This document shows, in pieces, positions 1-8,165 of a DNA stretch of 59,028 nt (its first letter is position 1; each line of letters starts with the position of its first letter). Source of the DNA: Mucilaginibacter sp. (GTDB taxonomy: Bacteria; Bacteroidota; Bacteroidia; Sphingobacteriales; Sphingobacteriaceae); assembly GCA_030445275.1 (NCBI GenBank), contig JAUCSE010000103.1, forward strand, positions 1-59,028, read 5' to 3'. The notes beneath the pieces were generated by a model, which saw only the letters and a list, made by a program, of their open reading frames with translations, was not told the DNA's origin and searched no databases. The position numbers and the translations under genes are program-made.

Positions 1-126
1 GCTGCAACCGACATGCTACACTCCCTATTGGGTTTCCCCTCCAGATAAGTCGGTCGGGAGTAGACTTGGAACCTAGTCTAGTCTCTTGCTAAAGAGACAT
101 TCATTACGCAACCTTTACGGGCGCAC
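1..126 (-). mobile_element. Group II intron, 5' end (runs off the window)
   Basis: Read on the minus strand, the integrase reading frame stops matching at base 126, where the sequence becomes GTGCGCCCGTAAAGGTT. Bacterial group II introns of the LtrB type begin GUGCG or GUGCGCC, so this is a plausible intron 5' splice site. About 30 bases in there is a perfect 7-bp hairpin (GTCTCTT/AAGAGAC with loop TAGC, 81-98), fitting the short helices of domain I. The upstream exon ends ATG AAT TCT TAC T, so the insertion splits the codon expected to be Leu in the common Bacteroidota motif KMNxYL. The 5' exon end CTTACT would be IBS1; its partner EBS1 is not in the visible 126 bases. The reverse transcriptase and domains V-VI would lie left of the window. 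The call rests on the start motif, the exon junction and one hairpin. Confidence 0.65.
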
Positions 127-1126
127 AGTAAGAATTCATTTTTTGATTAGTAAGGACAGGTAGGAGAGTCCCTTTGTTTAAGCATTTGGGGTGATCTTGG
201 TATTTGTCAAGAATAGCCAGGGCATTAGGCAGCAAGGGGAGTCTCGTACTTGATTTTGTCTTTTGCCGGTCTGTGTTGATCCACTTATCGCCATCCACGC
301 CAATTACAATATTAGAAGTACGCAGTTTTTAAACATCACTATAAGCTAACCCTGTATAACAACTAAAAAGAAATATGTCCCGGACATAGTTGAGCCGTTT
401 TGTGTCGAATTGTTTATGCGTTATTCTGGTTAGCTCATCCTTGGTTAAAACAACTGGGGCTACCTCATCTCGTTTTGTTCTAAAACCCAAAAACGGATCG
501 TTGGTTAGCAGCCCTTTTTGTTTACATTCCAAGACAACTTTTTTGAAATTTCCCAGGTATTTTATTGCCGTGTTGTTACGGCAATATCTTTCTGTTTTAA
601 GCCAGAATACAAACTGTGATATAAATTCATAATCCAACTCCTTTACTTCTAGGTCGTCTTTTCCATACTTCCACCTAATAAAGTTGTTTACATGCTTGTA
701 TGCGGTCTTATAACGAGTTAATGTAGCTGGAGCGACTTCTTGCCCTACTAAAGCCTTCATTTGTTTGTTATGAAGTTGGAATGCTTCCATGATGAAATGT
801 TTTTTTTTATCTTTTCCAATGAGTACTTCTTTTATATTTTCCGCAGTTACGGGTTTATTGCCTTCAAGTAGTTTGATTTTCGCCTGATAAACTTTACATG
901 AAATCAGATCTAAGTAGGAGTTCAATTCTTCTGTTTCTTCGTTGTCGCCATTTGCCCTGCCTAATTGCGAGTTCCATTGATTAGATATCCATTGTCTTTT
1001 TGTAGATATCTCCCGGCGGTCGCCATCTACTGTTATACGTAAGTAAACATATCTTTTTTCATCTTTTTGATTTTTGGCTTGCTTTAAATAGTAAAGCAAA
1101 CCGAAGCTTTTTTCTAACATGATCAT
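127..1126 (-). pseudogene. Tyrosine-type integrase, disrupted
   Basis: This is a Bacteroidota phage-integrase-like recombinase. The N-terminal part (residues 1-265, from ATG at 1126) has the arm-binding beta region (RYVYLRITVDGDRREIS) and the SAM-like core-binding region. The catalytic domain begins at CYTGLAYSDV and then meets TAA (329-331), where relatives have a Gln or Lys codon. The frame continues unbroken after that stop through KLRTSNIVIG and RQKTKSSTRLPLLP (the beta-hairpin Lys region), up to the intron-like insertion at 126. So the gene has two independent lesions, one nonsense and one insertion. The HxxR box and catalytic Tyr are not seen and should lie beyond the insertion. It is the integrase of the element whose right end lies at about 1.4 kb, and is presumably inactive. 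Confidence 0.85.
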
Positions 1127-1255
1127 TTTTTAATGTCATCAAATCTGCTGAAGCAGTATGTCATATCAAAAAATAGGTAGTGTTGGAAGGTATTAATCAG
1201 AACTATCTGTAGGGTTTCTTATTGCCTTTTTTTAGTTGTTTAAATGGAACTTAGA

Positions 1256-1294
1256 GCGTCTTTTTTCAATGTAAAAGACGCACCGAAAGACGCA
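1256..1294. repeat. Candidate integrase arm-type sites
   Basis: Two direct copies of AAAGACGCA lie 12 bases apart (1274-1282, 1286-1294). An inverted near copy, AGCGTCTTTT, starts at 1255 and can form a hairpin with the first direct copy. Short iterated sites between an integrase gene and the element end are typical of arm-type binding sites. The role is inferred from position only. Confidence 0.35.
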
Positions 1295-1340
1295 ATCAGA
1301 TTTTGAATATTTTTATGTTTTGGAAGAAGGTCATAAATCA

Positions 1341-1373
1341 AAAACCCCTTAATTTGAATAAATAAGGGGTTTT
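1341..1373. terminator. Hairpin with terminator shape
   Basis: AAAACCCCTTA (1341-1351) pairs with TAAGGGGTTTT (1363-1373) around an AT-rich loop. It works in either direction as an A/T-flanked stem and lies between the integrase promoter region and the tRNA fragment, so it may insulate the element end. Confidence 0.5.
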
Positions 1374-1382
1374 GCAATTTTA

Positions 1383-1412
1383 CAAAGGAAGGTTCGAATC
1401 CTTTACGCTTCA
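1383..1412 (+). other. tRNA 3'-end fragment, probable attachment site
   Basis: GAAGG-TTCGAAT-CCTTT (1388-1404) forms a good T arm with the canonical TTCGAAT loop. It is followed by seven bases (ACGCTTC) that would be the 3' half of an acceptor stem, and a discriminator A at 1412. There is no D arm or anticodon arm upstream, only AT-rich sequence. A tRNA 3' fragment beside an integrase is the usual trace of integration into a tRNA gene, so this is read as the distal att repeat. The intact tRNA, starting near GAAGCGT, should be at the other end of the element. Which tRNA it was cannot be told. Confidence 0.6.
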
Positions 1413-1413
1413 T

Positions 1414-1439
1414 AAAAAAAGCCCTGTATACAGGGCTTT
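1414..1439 (-). terminator. Terminator of tRNA-Ser
   Basis: On the minus strand, AAAGCCCTG-TATA-CAGGGCTTT (1418-1439) is a perfect stem followed by a run of T. It lies 8 bases past the tRNA-Ser CCA end. The plus-strand direction also ends in T-rich sequence, so it could once have served the tRNA whose 3' end remains at 1383-1412. Confidence 0.85.
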
Positions 1440-1446
1440 GTATTTT

Positions 1447-1536
1447 TGGCGGAGAGCTAGGGATTCGAACCCCAGGAACCTTTCACAGTTCAACAGTTTT
1501 CAAGACTGCCGCAATCGACCACTCTGCCAGCTCTCC
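1447..1536 (-). tRNA. tRNA-Ser (anticodon UGA)
   Basis: The minus strand folds into a class II tRNA. The acceptor stem is GGAGAGC/GCTCTCC, the anticodon loop is CTTGAAA giving UGA (reads UCA and relatives), the variable arm is long as expected for Ser, and the T loop is TTCGAAT. A discriminator G at 1450 and an encoded CCA (1447-1449) follow. A promoter-like element lies directly upstream and a strong terminator downstream, so it is a single-gene unit. Confidence 0.95.
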
Positions 1537-1541
1537 GGCGA

Positions 1542-1571
1542 CAAAAGTACAAATCTGAACCGAATTGACAA
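1542..1571 (-). promoter_or_regulatory. Promoter of tRNA-Ser
   Basis: On the minus strand, TTG (1571-1569), 19 bases, then TACTTTTG (1549-1542) matches the Bacteroidota sigma-A consensus TTG-N19-21-TAnnTTTG. Transcription would start a few bases before the tRNA 5' end. Confidence 0.75.
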
Positions 1572-1634
1572 ATCTGTTTACCGTTTTTTTTCAATTATTT
1601 AATATTGCTTAATAAGCATTTGAAAGCCAGGGGT

Positions 1635-2615
1635 TTAATTTTTCGTAATATCCGTTTTTTTGCTCCTAAAGCTGTTATAACGCGGTTTTACTATCCTGAT
1701 ATTGCGTTTTGAAAGCTCAATACTGGCGTTTAATTCAAAACCAATGAGCAAAATCAGCGAGTTTAGATACATCCAGATCATCACCACGATCAATGTACCT
1801 ATGGAGCCATATACCTTGTTGTACGATGAGAAATTGTTGATATAGTAAGAAAATCCTATTGATGTTAATACAGCCAGTCCTGTTGCCAGGATTGACCCTG
1901 GGTTAATAAACTTCCACTTCTTTTTGTGTGCCGGCCCGTAACGGTACAAGAAAGATACGGTTACAAAAAATATAACAATGATTACTATCCAGCGAAGTAA
2001 GAGGATTGGGTAGATCCAGAAATGACTTGTGCTATCCAGATGTTGTCTGATAGAGCTTATTACGGCTTGTCCTGCTATCATAATGCCAATGGCAATAAAA
2101 AGGGCCATGCTGATTGCTACGGTTAACGATAGTGCCGTTAAACGCCTTTTTAGCCAGCTTCGCCTATCTGTAATGAGCGATGACTTATTAAAAGCCTTCA
2201 TCAGGTTGGTTACTCCGTTAGTTGAAAAATATATGGTTGATAAAAAGCCCAGGGATAACAACTTGCCATTTTGATTTTTAATAATATCAATAATGGTGTC
2301 TTTAAACGCCAGGTAAGCGTTGGTGGGCATAACAGTTGCCAGTATCCGCAGTAGCTCCCGCTGAAAATTATGTATAGGGATGTAGGGGATAAGCGTAAAC
2401 AAAAATATGGTTGCCGGAAACAGAGCCAGCATAAAACTATATGCCAGTGACGATGCCCTGTTAACCAATGAACTGTTAGTGATCTCCTTGATAAAGAAAT
2501 CAATAACAGTATACAGCGGTAGTGGACGAAATCCCGGAAGTATAATGTATTTTGTCCAGTCAATAAGGTATCGGTAAAATGCAAACCGGAGCAAAAAATG
2601 ATGTAGCCATTTCAT
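1635..2615 (-). CDS. YihY/BrkB-family inner-membrane protein
   Basis: A 326-residue polytopic membrane protein of the YihY/BrkB family (once misnamed ribonuclease BN). The family core is visible: ASSLAYSFMLALFPATIFLF near residue 55, then five further hydrophobic spans, and MIWMYLNSLILLIGFELNA near residue 280, the conserved last membrane segment. The C-terminus is short and basic (KRNIRIVKPRYNSF). Its transport substrate is unknown. It is the last gene of a minus-strand run with the thioesterase and mltG, 11 bases after the thioesterase gene, so probably cotranscribed. Confidence 0.9.
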   Translation of the reverse strand: MKWLHHFLLRFAFYRYLIDWTKYIILPGFRPLPLYTVIDFFIKEITNSSLVNRASSLAYSFMLALFPATIFLFTLIPYIPIHNFQRELLRILATVMPTNAYLAFKDTIIDIIKNQNGKLLSLGFLSTIYFSTNGVTNLMKAFNKSSLITDRRSWLKRRLTALSLTVAISMALFIAIGIMIAGQAVISSIRQHLDSTSHFWIYPILLLRWIVIIVIFFVTVSFLYRYGPAHKKKWKFINPGSILATGLAVLTSIGFSYYINNFSSYNKVYGSIGTLIVVMIWMYLNSLILLIGFELNASIELSKRNIRIVKPRYNSFRSKKTDITKN

Positions 2616-2626
2616 TTAGGCCAAAA

Positions 2627-3034
2627 TTACTCAAAAAATGGTACTAATTTATCAATGAAATCCTGTGGGGGCAGGCATGGCCGGTTTGTTTTCATGTTAA
2701 TGAACACAAGCAAGGTTTCGCCCTGGTTTATCAATTCGCCTTTCTCGTTACTTAGCTCGTACCTGAAATGGATGCGTATGCCGGGCATTTTATCCATAAT
2801 CACCTTCACACTGATTTCCTCGTCGTACAAAGCCGGTTTTAAATATTTACACTTCAACTCCAACACCGGCATCATGATGCCAGATTGTTCCATGCCACTA
2901 TAGGTTAAGCCCAGGCTACGGAGCATTTCAACACGACCCACCTCATAAAACTCAGCATAATTGCCATAGTACATGTAACCCATTTGATCGGTTTCGCCAT
3001 AGCGCACCCTTATTTTGGTGATATGCTCAAACAT
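2627..3034 (-). CDS. Acyl-CoA thioesterase, YbgC/FadM hot-dog family
   Basis: A 135-residue single hot-dog protein. RYGETDQMGYMYYGNYAEFY at residues 11-30 carries the family Asp (D16) of the 4HBT/YbgC active-site helix, and the length is typical. Such enzymes hydrolyse acyl-CoA or acyl-ACP in the cytoplasm, and the true substrate is not readable here. The start codon overlaps the mltG stop by one base (TAATG), which indicates translational coupling. It is a different subtype from the thioesterase at 8283-8702. Confidence 0.88.
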   Translation of the reverse strand: MFEHITKIRVRYGETDQMGYMYYGNYAEFYEVGRVEMLRSLGLTYSGMEQSGIMMPVLELKCKYLKPALYDEEISVKVIMDKMPGIRIHFRYELSNEKGELINQGETLLVFINMKTNRPCLPPQDFIDKLVPFFE

Positions 3035-4089
3035 TAGCGTTTGATATTTCTGTCGTTAAGGGCCTGGTGAAACTTATGCGCGTTCACCAAATGATCGGCA
3101 ACATTGGTAGCAAAAGCGTGGTAGCCAGAAAAATCGGCTTTGGCGCACATGTAGATGTAATCGTTTTTCTGATAGTTCAGAACGGCCTTTACCGCGTTTA
3201 CAGATGGCATCATAATAGGTCCCGGAGGTAAACCCTTATGCAAATAGGTATTATAAGGAGAGTTGTATGACAGGTACCGGGTTAATACGCGCTTAATAGT
3301 AAAATCATTCAGGGCAAAGATTACAGTAGGATCTGCGTCCAGTGTCATGCCTTTTTTTAGCCTGTTCAAATACAAACCGGCCACAGCGGGCATTTCGTCA
3401 TCATGCAGGGCCTCCGCATCAACTATAGAGGCTAAAACAGATACCTCGGGCGGTGACAGGTTTAAAGCAGCAGCCTGCTGTTTACGTTCCTGCGTCCAGA
3501 ATTTTTCATAATTAGCATACATCCTTTTAAAAAACTTGTCTGGTGATGTATTCCAGTATAGCTGGTAGGAGTTAGGCATAAACATAGTGTACACATTCTC
3601 GGTTGTAAAGCCATATTGTGCCACATAGCTTGATGAATCCAGCAGGCGAATAATTGAAACTGAATCGGGTTCGATTTTTTTTGATACGAAGCCAGCAAAT
3701 TGTTCCTTTTGTCTTAAGCCATGAAATTCAAGCTGTACGGGCTCTTGTGTGCCTGATGCCAGCATATTGATCAGTTTGCGGTTGCTCATACCTTCATGCA
3801 GGCGATATTTACCCGGTTTTACCCTTTTAACATAGTTCATGTTAGTAGCCGCCCAGTTAAAGGTTACGGTATCTTTAACTATGTCTTGTTGTTGAATGGT
3901 TTTCAATACGTCGGCATAGGTAGCATCGGTATGTATATACAGATATTCCTGTTTGGCGGTAACGTTGGGGCCAAAGTATTTTAAATAATAGTTTACTCCT
4001 GTAAAGCCAAGTAAAACAATAATAACGAGCACCAGGGCTATGATGAATTTTTTTAATATACCCTTTGATGGCGCTTTTTGTTCAGTCAT
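3034..4089 (-). CDS. mltG: Endolytic murein transglycosylase MltG
   Basis: MltG cleaves nascent glycan strands in the periplasm and sets their length. The protein has 351 residues: a short cytoplasmic N-terminus, one membrane anchor (about 13-33), a LysM-like region, then the YceG catalytic domain. The conserved block VLASIVDAEALHDDEMPAVAGLYLNRL holds the expected catalytic Glu (E226 by position) and is followed by the family DADPTVIFAL and LPPGPIMMPS motifs. It is flanked by a PASTA protein and, divergently, ddl, so the neighbourhood is peptidoglycan-related. ATG at 4089 places the anchor correctly. Confidence 0.95.
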   Translation of the reverse strand: MTEQKAPSKGILKKFIIALVLVIIVLLGFTGVNYYLKYFGPNVTAKQEYLYIHTDATYADVLKTIQQQDIVKDTVTFNWAATNMNYVKRVKPGKYRLHEGMSNRKLINMLASGTQEPVQLEFHGLRQKEQFAGFVSKKIEPDSVSIIRLLDSSSYVAQYGFTTENVYTMFMPNSYQLYWNTSPDKFFKRMYANYEKFWTQERKQQAAALNLSPPEVSVLASIVDAEALHDDEMPAVAGLYLNRLKKGMTLDADPTVIFALNDFTIKRVLTRYLSYNSPYNTYLHKGLPPGPIMMPSVNAVKAVLNYQKNDYIYMCAKADFSGYHAFATNVADHLVNAHKFHQALNDRNIKR

Positions 4090-4111
4090 GATGAATAGAA
4101 TGTTTAAATGA

Positions 4112-4414
4112 TTATTTCAGTTTTCGGAACGCTAACAATCCGCCGGTTAAATTTTTAACATCTTGATAACCATTTTCCCGCAATATAGTTTGAGCGCTCT
4201 CGCTTCTTAAACCAACTTTGCAGATAACGATTATCTCGTCGGTTTTGTTGTAACCCAGTTTATTTATGCTTTGTTCCAGTTTTGATAAAGGAATGTTACG
4301 TCCGCCTATATTATAGGTATGATATTCTATAACCTCCCTAACATCAATCAGATTTAACCGCTCGCCATTGTTTAAACGGGTAAGCAGTTCTGTAGCATTA
4401 ATTTGTTGGGGCAT
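4112..4414 (-). CDS. Single-domain rhodanese-like protein
   Basis: A 100-residue rhodanese domain of the PspE/GlpE size. LIDVREVIEYHTYNIGGRNIPL is the conserved first half. The active-site loop is C66-KVGLRS, so the sulfur-accepting Cys is present. It likely moves sulfane sulfur to a thiol acceptor in the cytoplasm (no signal peptide). Its start overlaps the end of the PASTA gene by 17 bases, suggesting coupled translation, though no functional link between the two is known to me. Confidence 0.9.
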   Translation of the reverse strand: MPQQINATELLTRLNNGERLNLIDVREVIEYHTYNIGGRNIPLSKLEQSINKLGYNKTDEIIVICKVGLRSESAQTILRENGYQDVKNLTGGLLAFRKLK

Positions 4415-5186
4415 CGGTTTTAGTGCCTTGTGTAACTGTAATGTTTATACGTGTGCCAATGCTGGTTTTGCTCAGCGAGTCGGTTTTCATAGGGTATTGC
4501 GATACCACTACTACATTGGTTGAGTCGGTTATTGTTCCCTGATAGGTAATAGTACCTATGGTTAATCCAGAACCCTTGATGGCAAAACGGGCAGCATCCA
4601 GATCAAGGTGTACCAGTTCAGGAATATCAACCTCACTCGCACCTTCGCCATCTCCCAAAACCAGGTCAATACGAGATCCTTTTGGTATCTTGGTGCCCGT
4701 TTTTATCACCTGCCCGCCAAAACGCACTTCTAGTATACGATCGCGGGCTATATCAGAACGGTAAGTAGTATCACCAATTTTTAAGCCATAATTTGACAGT
4801 GTTGCTACAGCTTCGCGATAGCTGCTTTGTTCCAGATCAGGTAATGAAATGCTGGGAGCCAGCAAAGTTACCATGGTTAAATAAATAATCCGGCCTTCTT
4901 TTACATTGGTTCCGGCATCAGGATCCTGTTCAACAATGGTGCCTGGGGCCACATCCTGCACATAAACAGAGTCAATTTTATAACCAAACCCCTGTTCTTT
5001 TAATAAAGCCATGGCCCGGTCAATCGATTCGCCCTTTAATTTAGGCACAGGTATTCCCGATCCGTGATTTGTATAATATCCTAAGCTATAAAAGGCTATT
5101 AAAACAATAACTATTACCGTGATAATAGCCATGATAATGTTATTGCGGAATGATTTTGTTTTTAAGTAAGCCCCAAATTTGCTCAT
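4398..5186 (-). CDS. PASTA-domain membrane protein
   Basis: A 262-residue protein with a short cytoplasmic N-terminus, one membrane anchor (about 16-38) and three PASTA repeats outside. They start around VPKLKGESIDRAMALLKEQG, LPDLEQSSYREAVATLSNYG and IPELVHLDLDAARFAIKGSG, each with the VxxQxP-like end (VVEQDPDAG, VVSQYPM). PASTA domains bind peptidoglycan fragments or beta-lactams. There is no kinase or transpeptidase domain, so it is a stand-alone PASTA protein. It lies divergent from ddl, across 149 bases. Confidence 0.9.
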   Translation of the reverse strand: MSKFGAYLKTKSFRNNIIMAIITVIVIVLIAFYSLGYYTNHGSGIPVPKLKGESIDRAMALLKEQGFGYKIDSVYVQDVAPGTIVEQDPDAGTNVKEGRIIYLTMVTLLAPSISLPDLEQSSYREAVATLSNYGLKIGDTTYRSDIARDRILEVRFGGQVIKTGTKIPKGSRIDLVLGDGEGASEVDIPELVHLDLDAARFAIKGSGLTIGTITYQGTITDSTNVVVVSQYPMKTDSLSKTSIGTRINITVTQGTKTDAPTN

Positions 5187-5242
5187 TGGTATATATAAGG
5201 ATAATTACAGTCAAATTAAGTATCAAACATAAGGATAATTTT

Positions 5243-5277
5243 GGATTTGGGAATTCGGAATTTCGATTTCAGATTTA
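5243..5277 (+). repeat. GATTTCGGAATTTCG word repeat, upstream of ddl
   Basis: An iterated-word stretch (GGATTTGGGAATTCGGAA, then TTTCGATTTCAGATTTA). A near copy in the same orientation follows the ddl stop codon (6320-6353), so ddl is bracketed by direct repeats of about 34 bases. Confidence 0.6.
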
Positions 5278-5335
5278 GTATTCAAAACTTTTATCCTTAC
5301 TTTCGAAACCGAAAATATAATACCCCAATCAAAAT

Positions 5336-6319
5336 ATGACAATCAAAAACATAGCCCTTCTGGCCGGTGGCTTTACCGGTGAGTATGAAGTATCAGTAAA
5401 TAGCGCTAAAAACATAGCGGCCAGTTTATCTGTCGATAAATATAAGGTTTACACTATATTTATTAATCGCGACAGGTGGTTTCATGAATCGGATAATGGC
5501 CCGGTTGATGTTGATAAAAATGATTTTACGATAACCGTACAGGGGCAAAAAATAAAATTCGACTTTGCCTTTATTACCATTCACGGCACTCCAGGCGAAG
5601 ATGGTAAACTACAGGGTTATTTTGATATGCTAAGCATACCTTATAACACCTGTGACACCACTACCGCCGCCATCACTATGAATAAGGCTTATACCAAAAC
5701 TTTGGTAAATGGTATACATGGTTTGCACACGGCTCATTCCATGCGCCTTTTTGAAAAAGATATGCATGATGTGGCTATTATTGCCGCTACTTTGAAATTT
5801 CCCTTGTTTATTAAACCAAATAATGGTGGCAGCAGCGTGGGGATGAGTAAAGTTTATAATGTGGCTACATTGCCTGATGCGCTGAAAAAAGCGTTTCATG
5901 AAGATGAGCAGATCCTGGTAGAGGAATTTATAAAAGGTCGTGAGTTTAGCATCGGTATCGCCAGGCTGCATGGTAAAATAACCGTATTACCTGCTACTGA
6001 GATCATCACCTCTAAAGATTTTTTTGATTATGAGGCCAAGTACACTCCAGGTGTAACAGAAGAGATAACCCCGGCAAATCTAACACCAGAACAAAACGAG
6101 CGTATTGCAGGCATTGTAACCGAAGTATACACCCGATTGAACTGTAAAGGTATGGTACGGGTAGATTTTATTTTGCTGGAAAACACCAATGAATTTTATT
6201 TCATTGAGATCAATACCACCCCAGGGCAATCGACCAATAGCCTGATACCGCAGCAAGTAAGAGCAATAGGCCTGGATCTGGGCGAGTTTTATGGTGCGTT
6301 GATAGAAGGCGCGATTTAG
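5336..6319 (+). CDS. ddl: D-alanine--D-alanine ligase
   Basis: Makes the D-Ala-D-Ala dipeptide of the peptidoglycan stem with ATP, in the cytoplasm. At 327 residues it has the usual length. The N-terminal GGFTGEYEVSVNSAKNI is the first substrate-binding loop. The ATP-grasp centre shows PLFIKPNNGGSSVGMSKV and ILVEEFIKGREFSIGI, and the C-terminal FYFIEINTTPGQSTNSLIP has the metal-binding Glu-Ile-Asn and the PG(Q/M)T-like end. Single gene with a terminator behind it, divergent from the PASTA/rhodanese/MltG run. Confidence 0.97.
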   Translation: MTIKNIALLAGGFTGEYEVSVNSAKNIAASLSVDKYKVYTIFINRDRWFHESDNGPVDVDKNDFTITVQGQKIKFDFAFITIHGTPGEDGKLQGYFDMLSIPYNTCDTTTAAITMNKAYTKTLVNGIHGLHTAHSMRLFEKDMHDVAIIAATLKFPLFIKPNNGGSSVGMSKVYNVATLPDALKKAFHEDEQILVEEFIKGREFSIGIARLHGKITVLPATEIITSKDFFDYEAKYTPGVTEEITPANLTPEQNERIAGIVTEVYTRLNCKGMVRVDFILLENTNEFYFIEINTTPGQSTNSLIPQQVRAIGLDLGEFYGALIEGAI

Positions 6320-6353
6320 GGATTTCGGAATGGAATTTTCGATTTCGGATTTA
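6320..6353 (+). repeat. GATTTCGGAATTTCG word repeat, downstream of ddl
   Basis: It begins directly after the ddl stop codon (TAG at 6317-6319) and matches the copy at 5243-5277 in word content and orientation, ending GATTTCGGATTTA. Confidence 0.6.
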
Positions 6354-6357
6354 TTGT

Positions 6358-6384
6358 AGAGACGCATATTTGCGTCTCTTTTGT
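6358..6384 (+). terminator. Terminator of ddl
   Basis: AGAGACGCA (6358-6366), loop TATT, TGCGTCTCT (6371-6379), followed by TTTGTTT. A perfect 9-bp stem. Confidence 0.85.
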
Positions 6385-6420
6385 TTGTAACATACCATAG
6401 TTTTCATCATCAAATTACGA

Positions 6421-7056
6421 ATGCTGCAATTTAAAAACTTCAAAAAACTATATGGCGGCTTCCCCGCGTTGAAGGTTGATGAGTTATCCATCGATCCAGG
6501 CATCTATTGGATAAAAGGTGTTAATGGTTCAGGCAAGAGTACCTTACTTAAGTCCATAGCTGGTATATTATCTTTTGAGGGTGATATTTTACTGAACAAT
6601 AGCATCAGTATTAAAAAGCAACCGGTAGCATACCGTAAACTAGTAAATTTTGCAGAAGCCGAACCTGTTTTCCCGGAATTTTTAACCGGTAAGGAAATGA
6701 TAGCGTTGTTTGCTCAAGCTAAAGATGCGCCGGCAGGGCAAGAGCAGCATTATATTGAAACTATGTACATGCAGGCTTATGTAAACCGGCCCGTTGGCAC
6801 ATATTCCAGCGGGATGCTTAAAAAATTATCGCTGGTACTGGCTTTTATGGGTAAACCAAAACTGATCCTGCTGGATGAGCCATTGATTACCATTGATACG
6901 GCCTCGTTAAAAATACTCAATAGCTGGATTGCCGAACGTTATAATCAGGAGGGAATCAGCTTTTTGCTGTCATCACACCAGGCGCTGGAACATGCGGAGT
7001 TGCCTGCAGCGCATGAATTACTGGTAGAGGATCAAACCCTGAAGTTTATTGCCTGA
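6421..7056 (+). CDS. ABC transporter ATP-binding protein
   Basis: A 211-residue ATPase. Walker A is GVNGSGKST (33-41), the signature is the divergent YSSGMLKKLSLVLAF, and Walker B is KLILLDEPLI, with the switch His in LLSSHQ. The short length and the GML rather than GGQ signature fit exporters with a separate permease. Its stop overlaps the start of the next gene (TGATG), which encodes the probable membrane partner. The cargo is unknown. Confidence 0.93.
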   Translation: MLQFKNFKKLYGGFPALKVDELSIDPGIYWIKGVNGSGKSTLLKSIAGILSFEGDILLNNSISIKKQPVAYRKLVNFAEAEPVFPEFLTGKEMIALFAQAKDAPAGQEQHYIETMYMQAYVNRPVGTYSSGMLKKLSLVLAFMGKPKLILLDEPLITIDTASLKILNSWIAERYNQEGISFLLSSHQALEHAELPAAHELLVEDQTLKFIA

Positions 7057-8165
7057 TGCAGCAACCCTTAACTAAAGTATTGCTCAAAGTATTTGCCAGT
7101 GGTTTTTACCAGGTACATGCTGCTATTTTGCTGTTTGTGTTTTTTATAATGGTAGGTGCAGTGCCAGGCAATATGCTGATAAGCTATCACAAGTCATTGA
7201 TGCTGGGTATGACTAGCAGCCCTGTAATGCTGGCTTTGGTAATGGGCGGCTGGCTTTTATATATTTTTAAAAGCTGGCATTATGTGATAGGGCAGTTTTT
7301 TGCACCCGATAAACAATTTTTATTTTACAGCAGTACCTCGTTAAGCAGATCAGAGCAACGTAAAAGCTGGTATTATGCACAGGCTGCTATTTTAGCACCG
7401 GTTATTGTTTATGCCTTGCTGACTGTTTGTGTTGGCATAACACATCATTTTTATGTGTTGCCTGTAGTTATCCTCGTGTTTTTATCTGTTATGATATGGT
7501 GCAGCGCGATGTTATATGTACGCGTAGTTAACCGTTTGATTGATGGGAGTAGTCAGTCCGTATTATTAAGATTAAGCAGTGGTTGGCGCAAACCTTATTT
7601 TAGTTTGTATGTATATCACGTTTTTGATAAGTTGAAGGTGCCATATTTTATTACTAAAGGACTTGCATGGTTAATAATTACTGGAGTGTTTTATTTGTTT
7701 GCCGATGTAAAGACCGATCTGCGGGTAGCCGGTATAGCCATGTTGGCAGTAATAACTGCTCATACCATCCTGATATTTGAAGAACGCCGTTTTGAGGAAA
7801 CGTTACTGAGTTTTTCGCGTAACCTGCCATTTAGCAGGTTCAACCTATTTTTAAATTTTATCGGAGTTTACTTCTTTTTATTGCTGCCCGAGAGCGTGTG
7901 GCTTTTCAGTAGATTTCAACCATTAATGGCTTTGGAGTTATTGCTGGCAGGTTTAAGCATAGTCCTGTTGTTTCATAGCCTGTTGTACTGGTTTGGCCTT
8001 AATATGGATAAATACCTGCAGTGGATATTTGGACTATTCATGGTGCTGTTTTGGGTAATTATGTTTCACCTGTTATGGCTGTTGATACCGCTGAACCTTG
8101 TGATCGCCTATTTGCTTTTCTATAATAACTATTACAAGTATGAGGGAATGGTGAGTAAGAAGTAG
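7056..8165 (+). CDS. Probable ABC exporter permease, unknown cargo
   Basis: A 369-residue very hydrophobic protein with about ten predicted membrane spans and no recognised catalytic motif. It overlaps the ATPase gene by one base, so it is translated with it and most likely forms the membrane half of that transporter. I do not recognise a named family. One odd feature is the soluble loop around ERRFEETLLSFSRNLPFSRF, which could contact the ATPase. Confidence 0.75.
   Translation: MQQPLTKVLLKVFASGFYQVHAAILLFVFFIMVGAVPGNMLISYHKSLMLGMTSSPVMLALVMGGWLLYIFKSWHYVIGQFFAPDKQFLFYSSTSLSRSEQRKSWYYAQAAILAPVIVYALLTVCVGITHHFYVLPVVILVFLSVMIWCSAMLYVRVVNRLIDGSSQSVLLRLSSGWRKPYFSLYVYHVFDKLKVPYFITKGLAWLIITGVFYLFADVKTDLRVAGIAMLAVITAHTILIFEERRFEETLLSFSRNLPFSRFNLFLNFIGVYFFLLLPESVWLFSRFQPLMALELLLAGLSIVLLFHSLLYWFGLNMDKYLQWIFGLFMVLFWVIMFHLLWLLIPLNLVIAYLLFYNNYYKYEGMVSKK

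Noticed and set aside
1372..1602. Plus-strand frame over the tRNA-Ser region
   Set aside because: It runs through the tRNA and terminator on the other strand.
2210..2584. Frame overlapping the YihY gene
   Set aside because: Shadow of the real gene in another frame; no family match.
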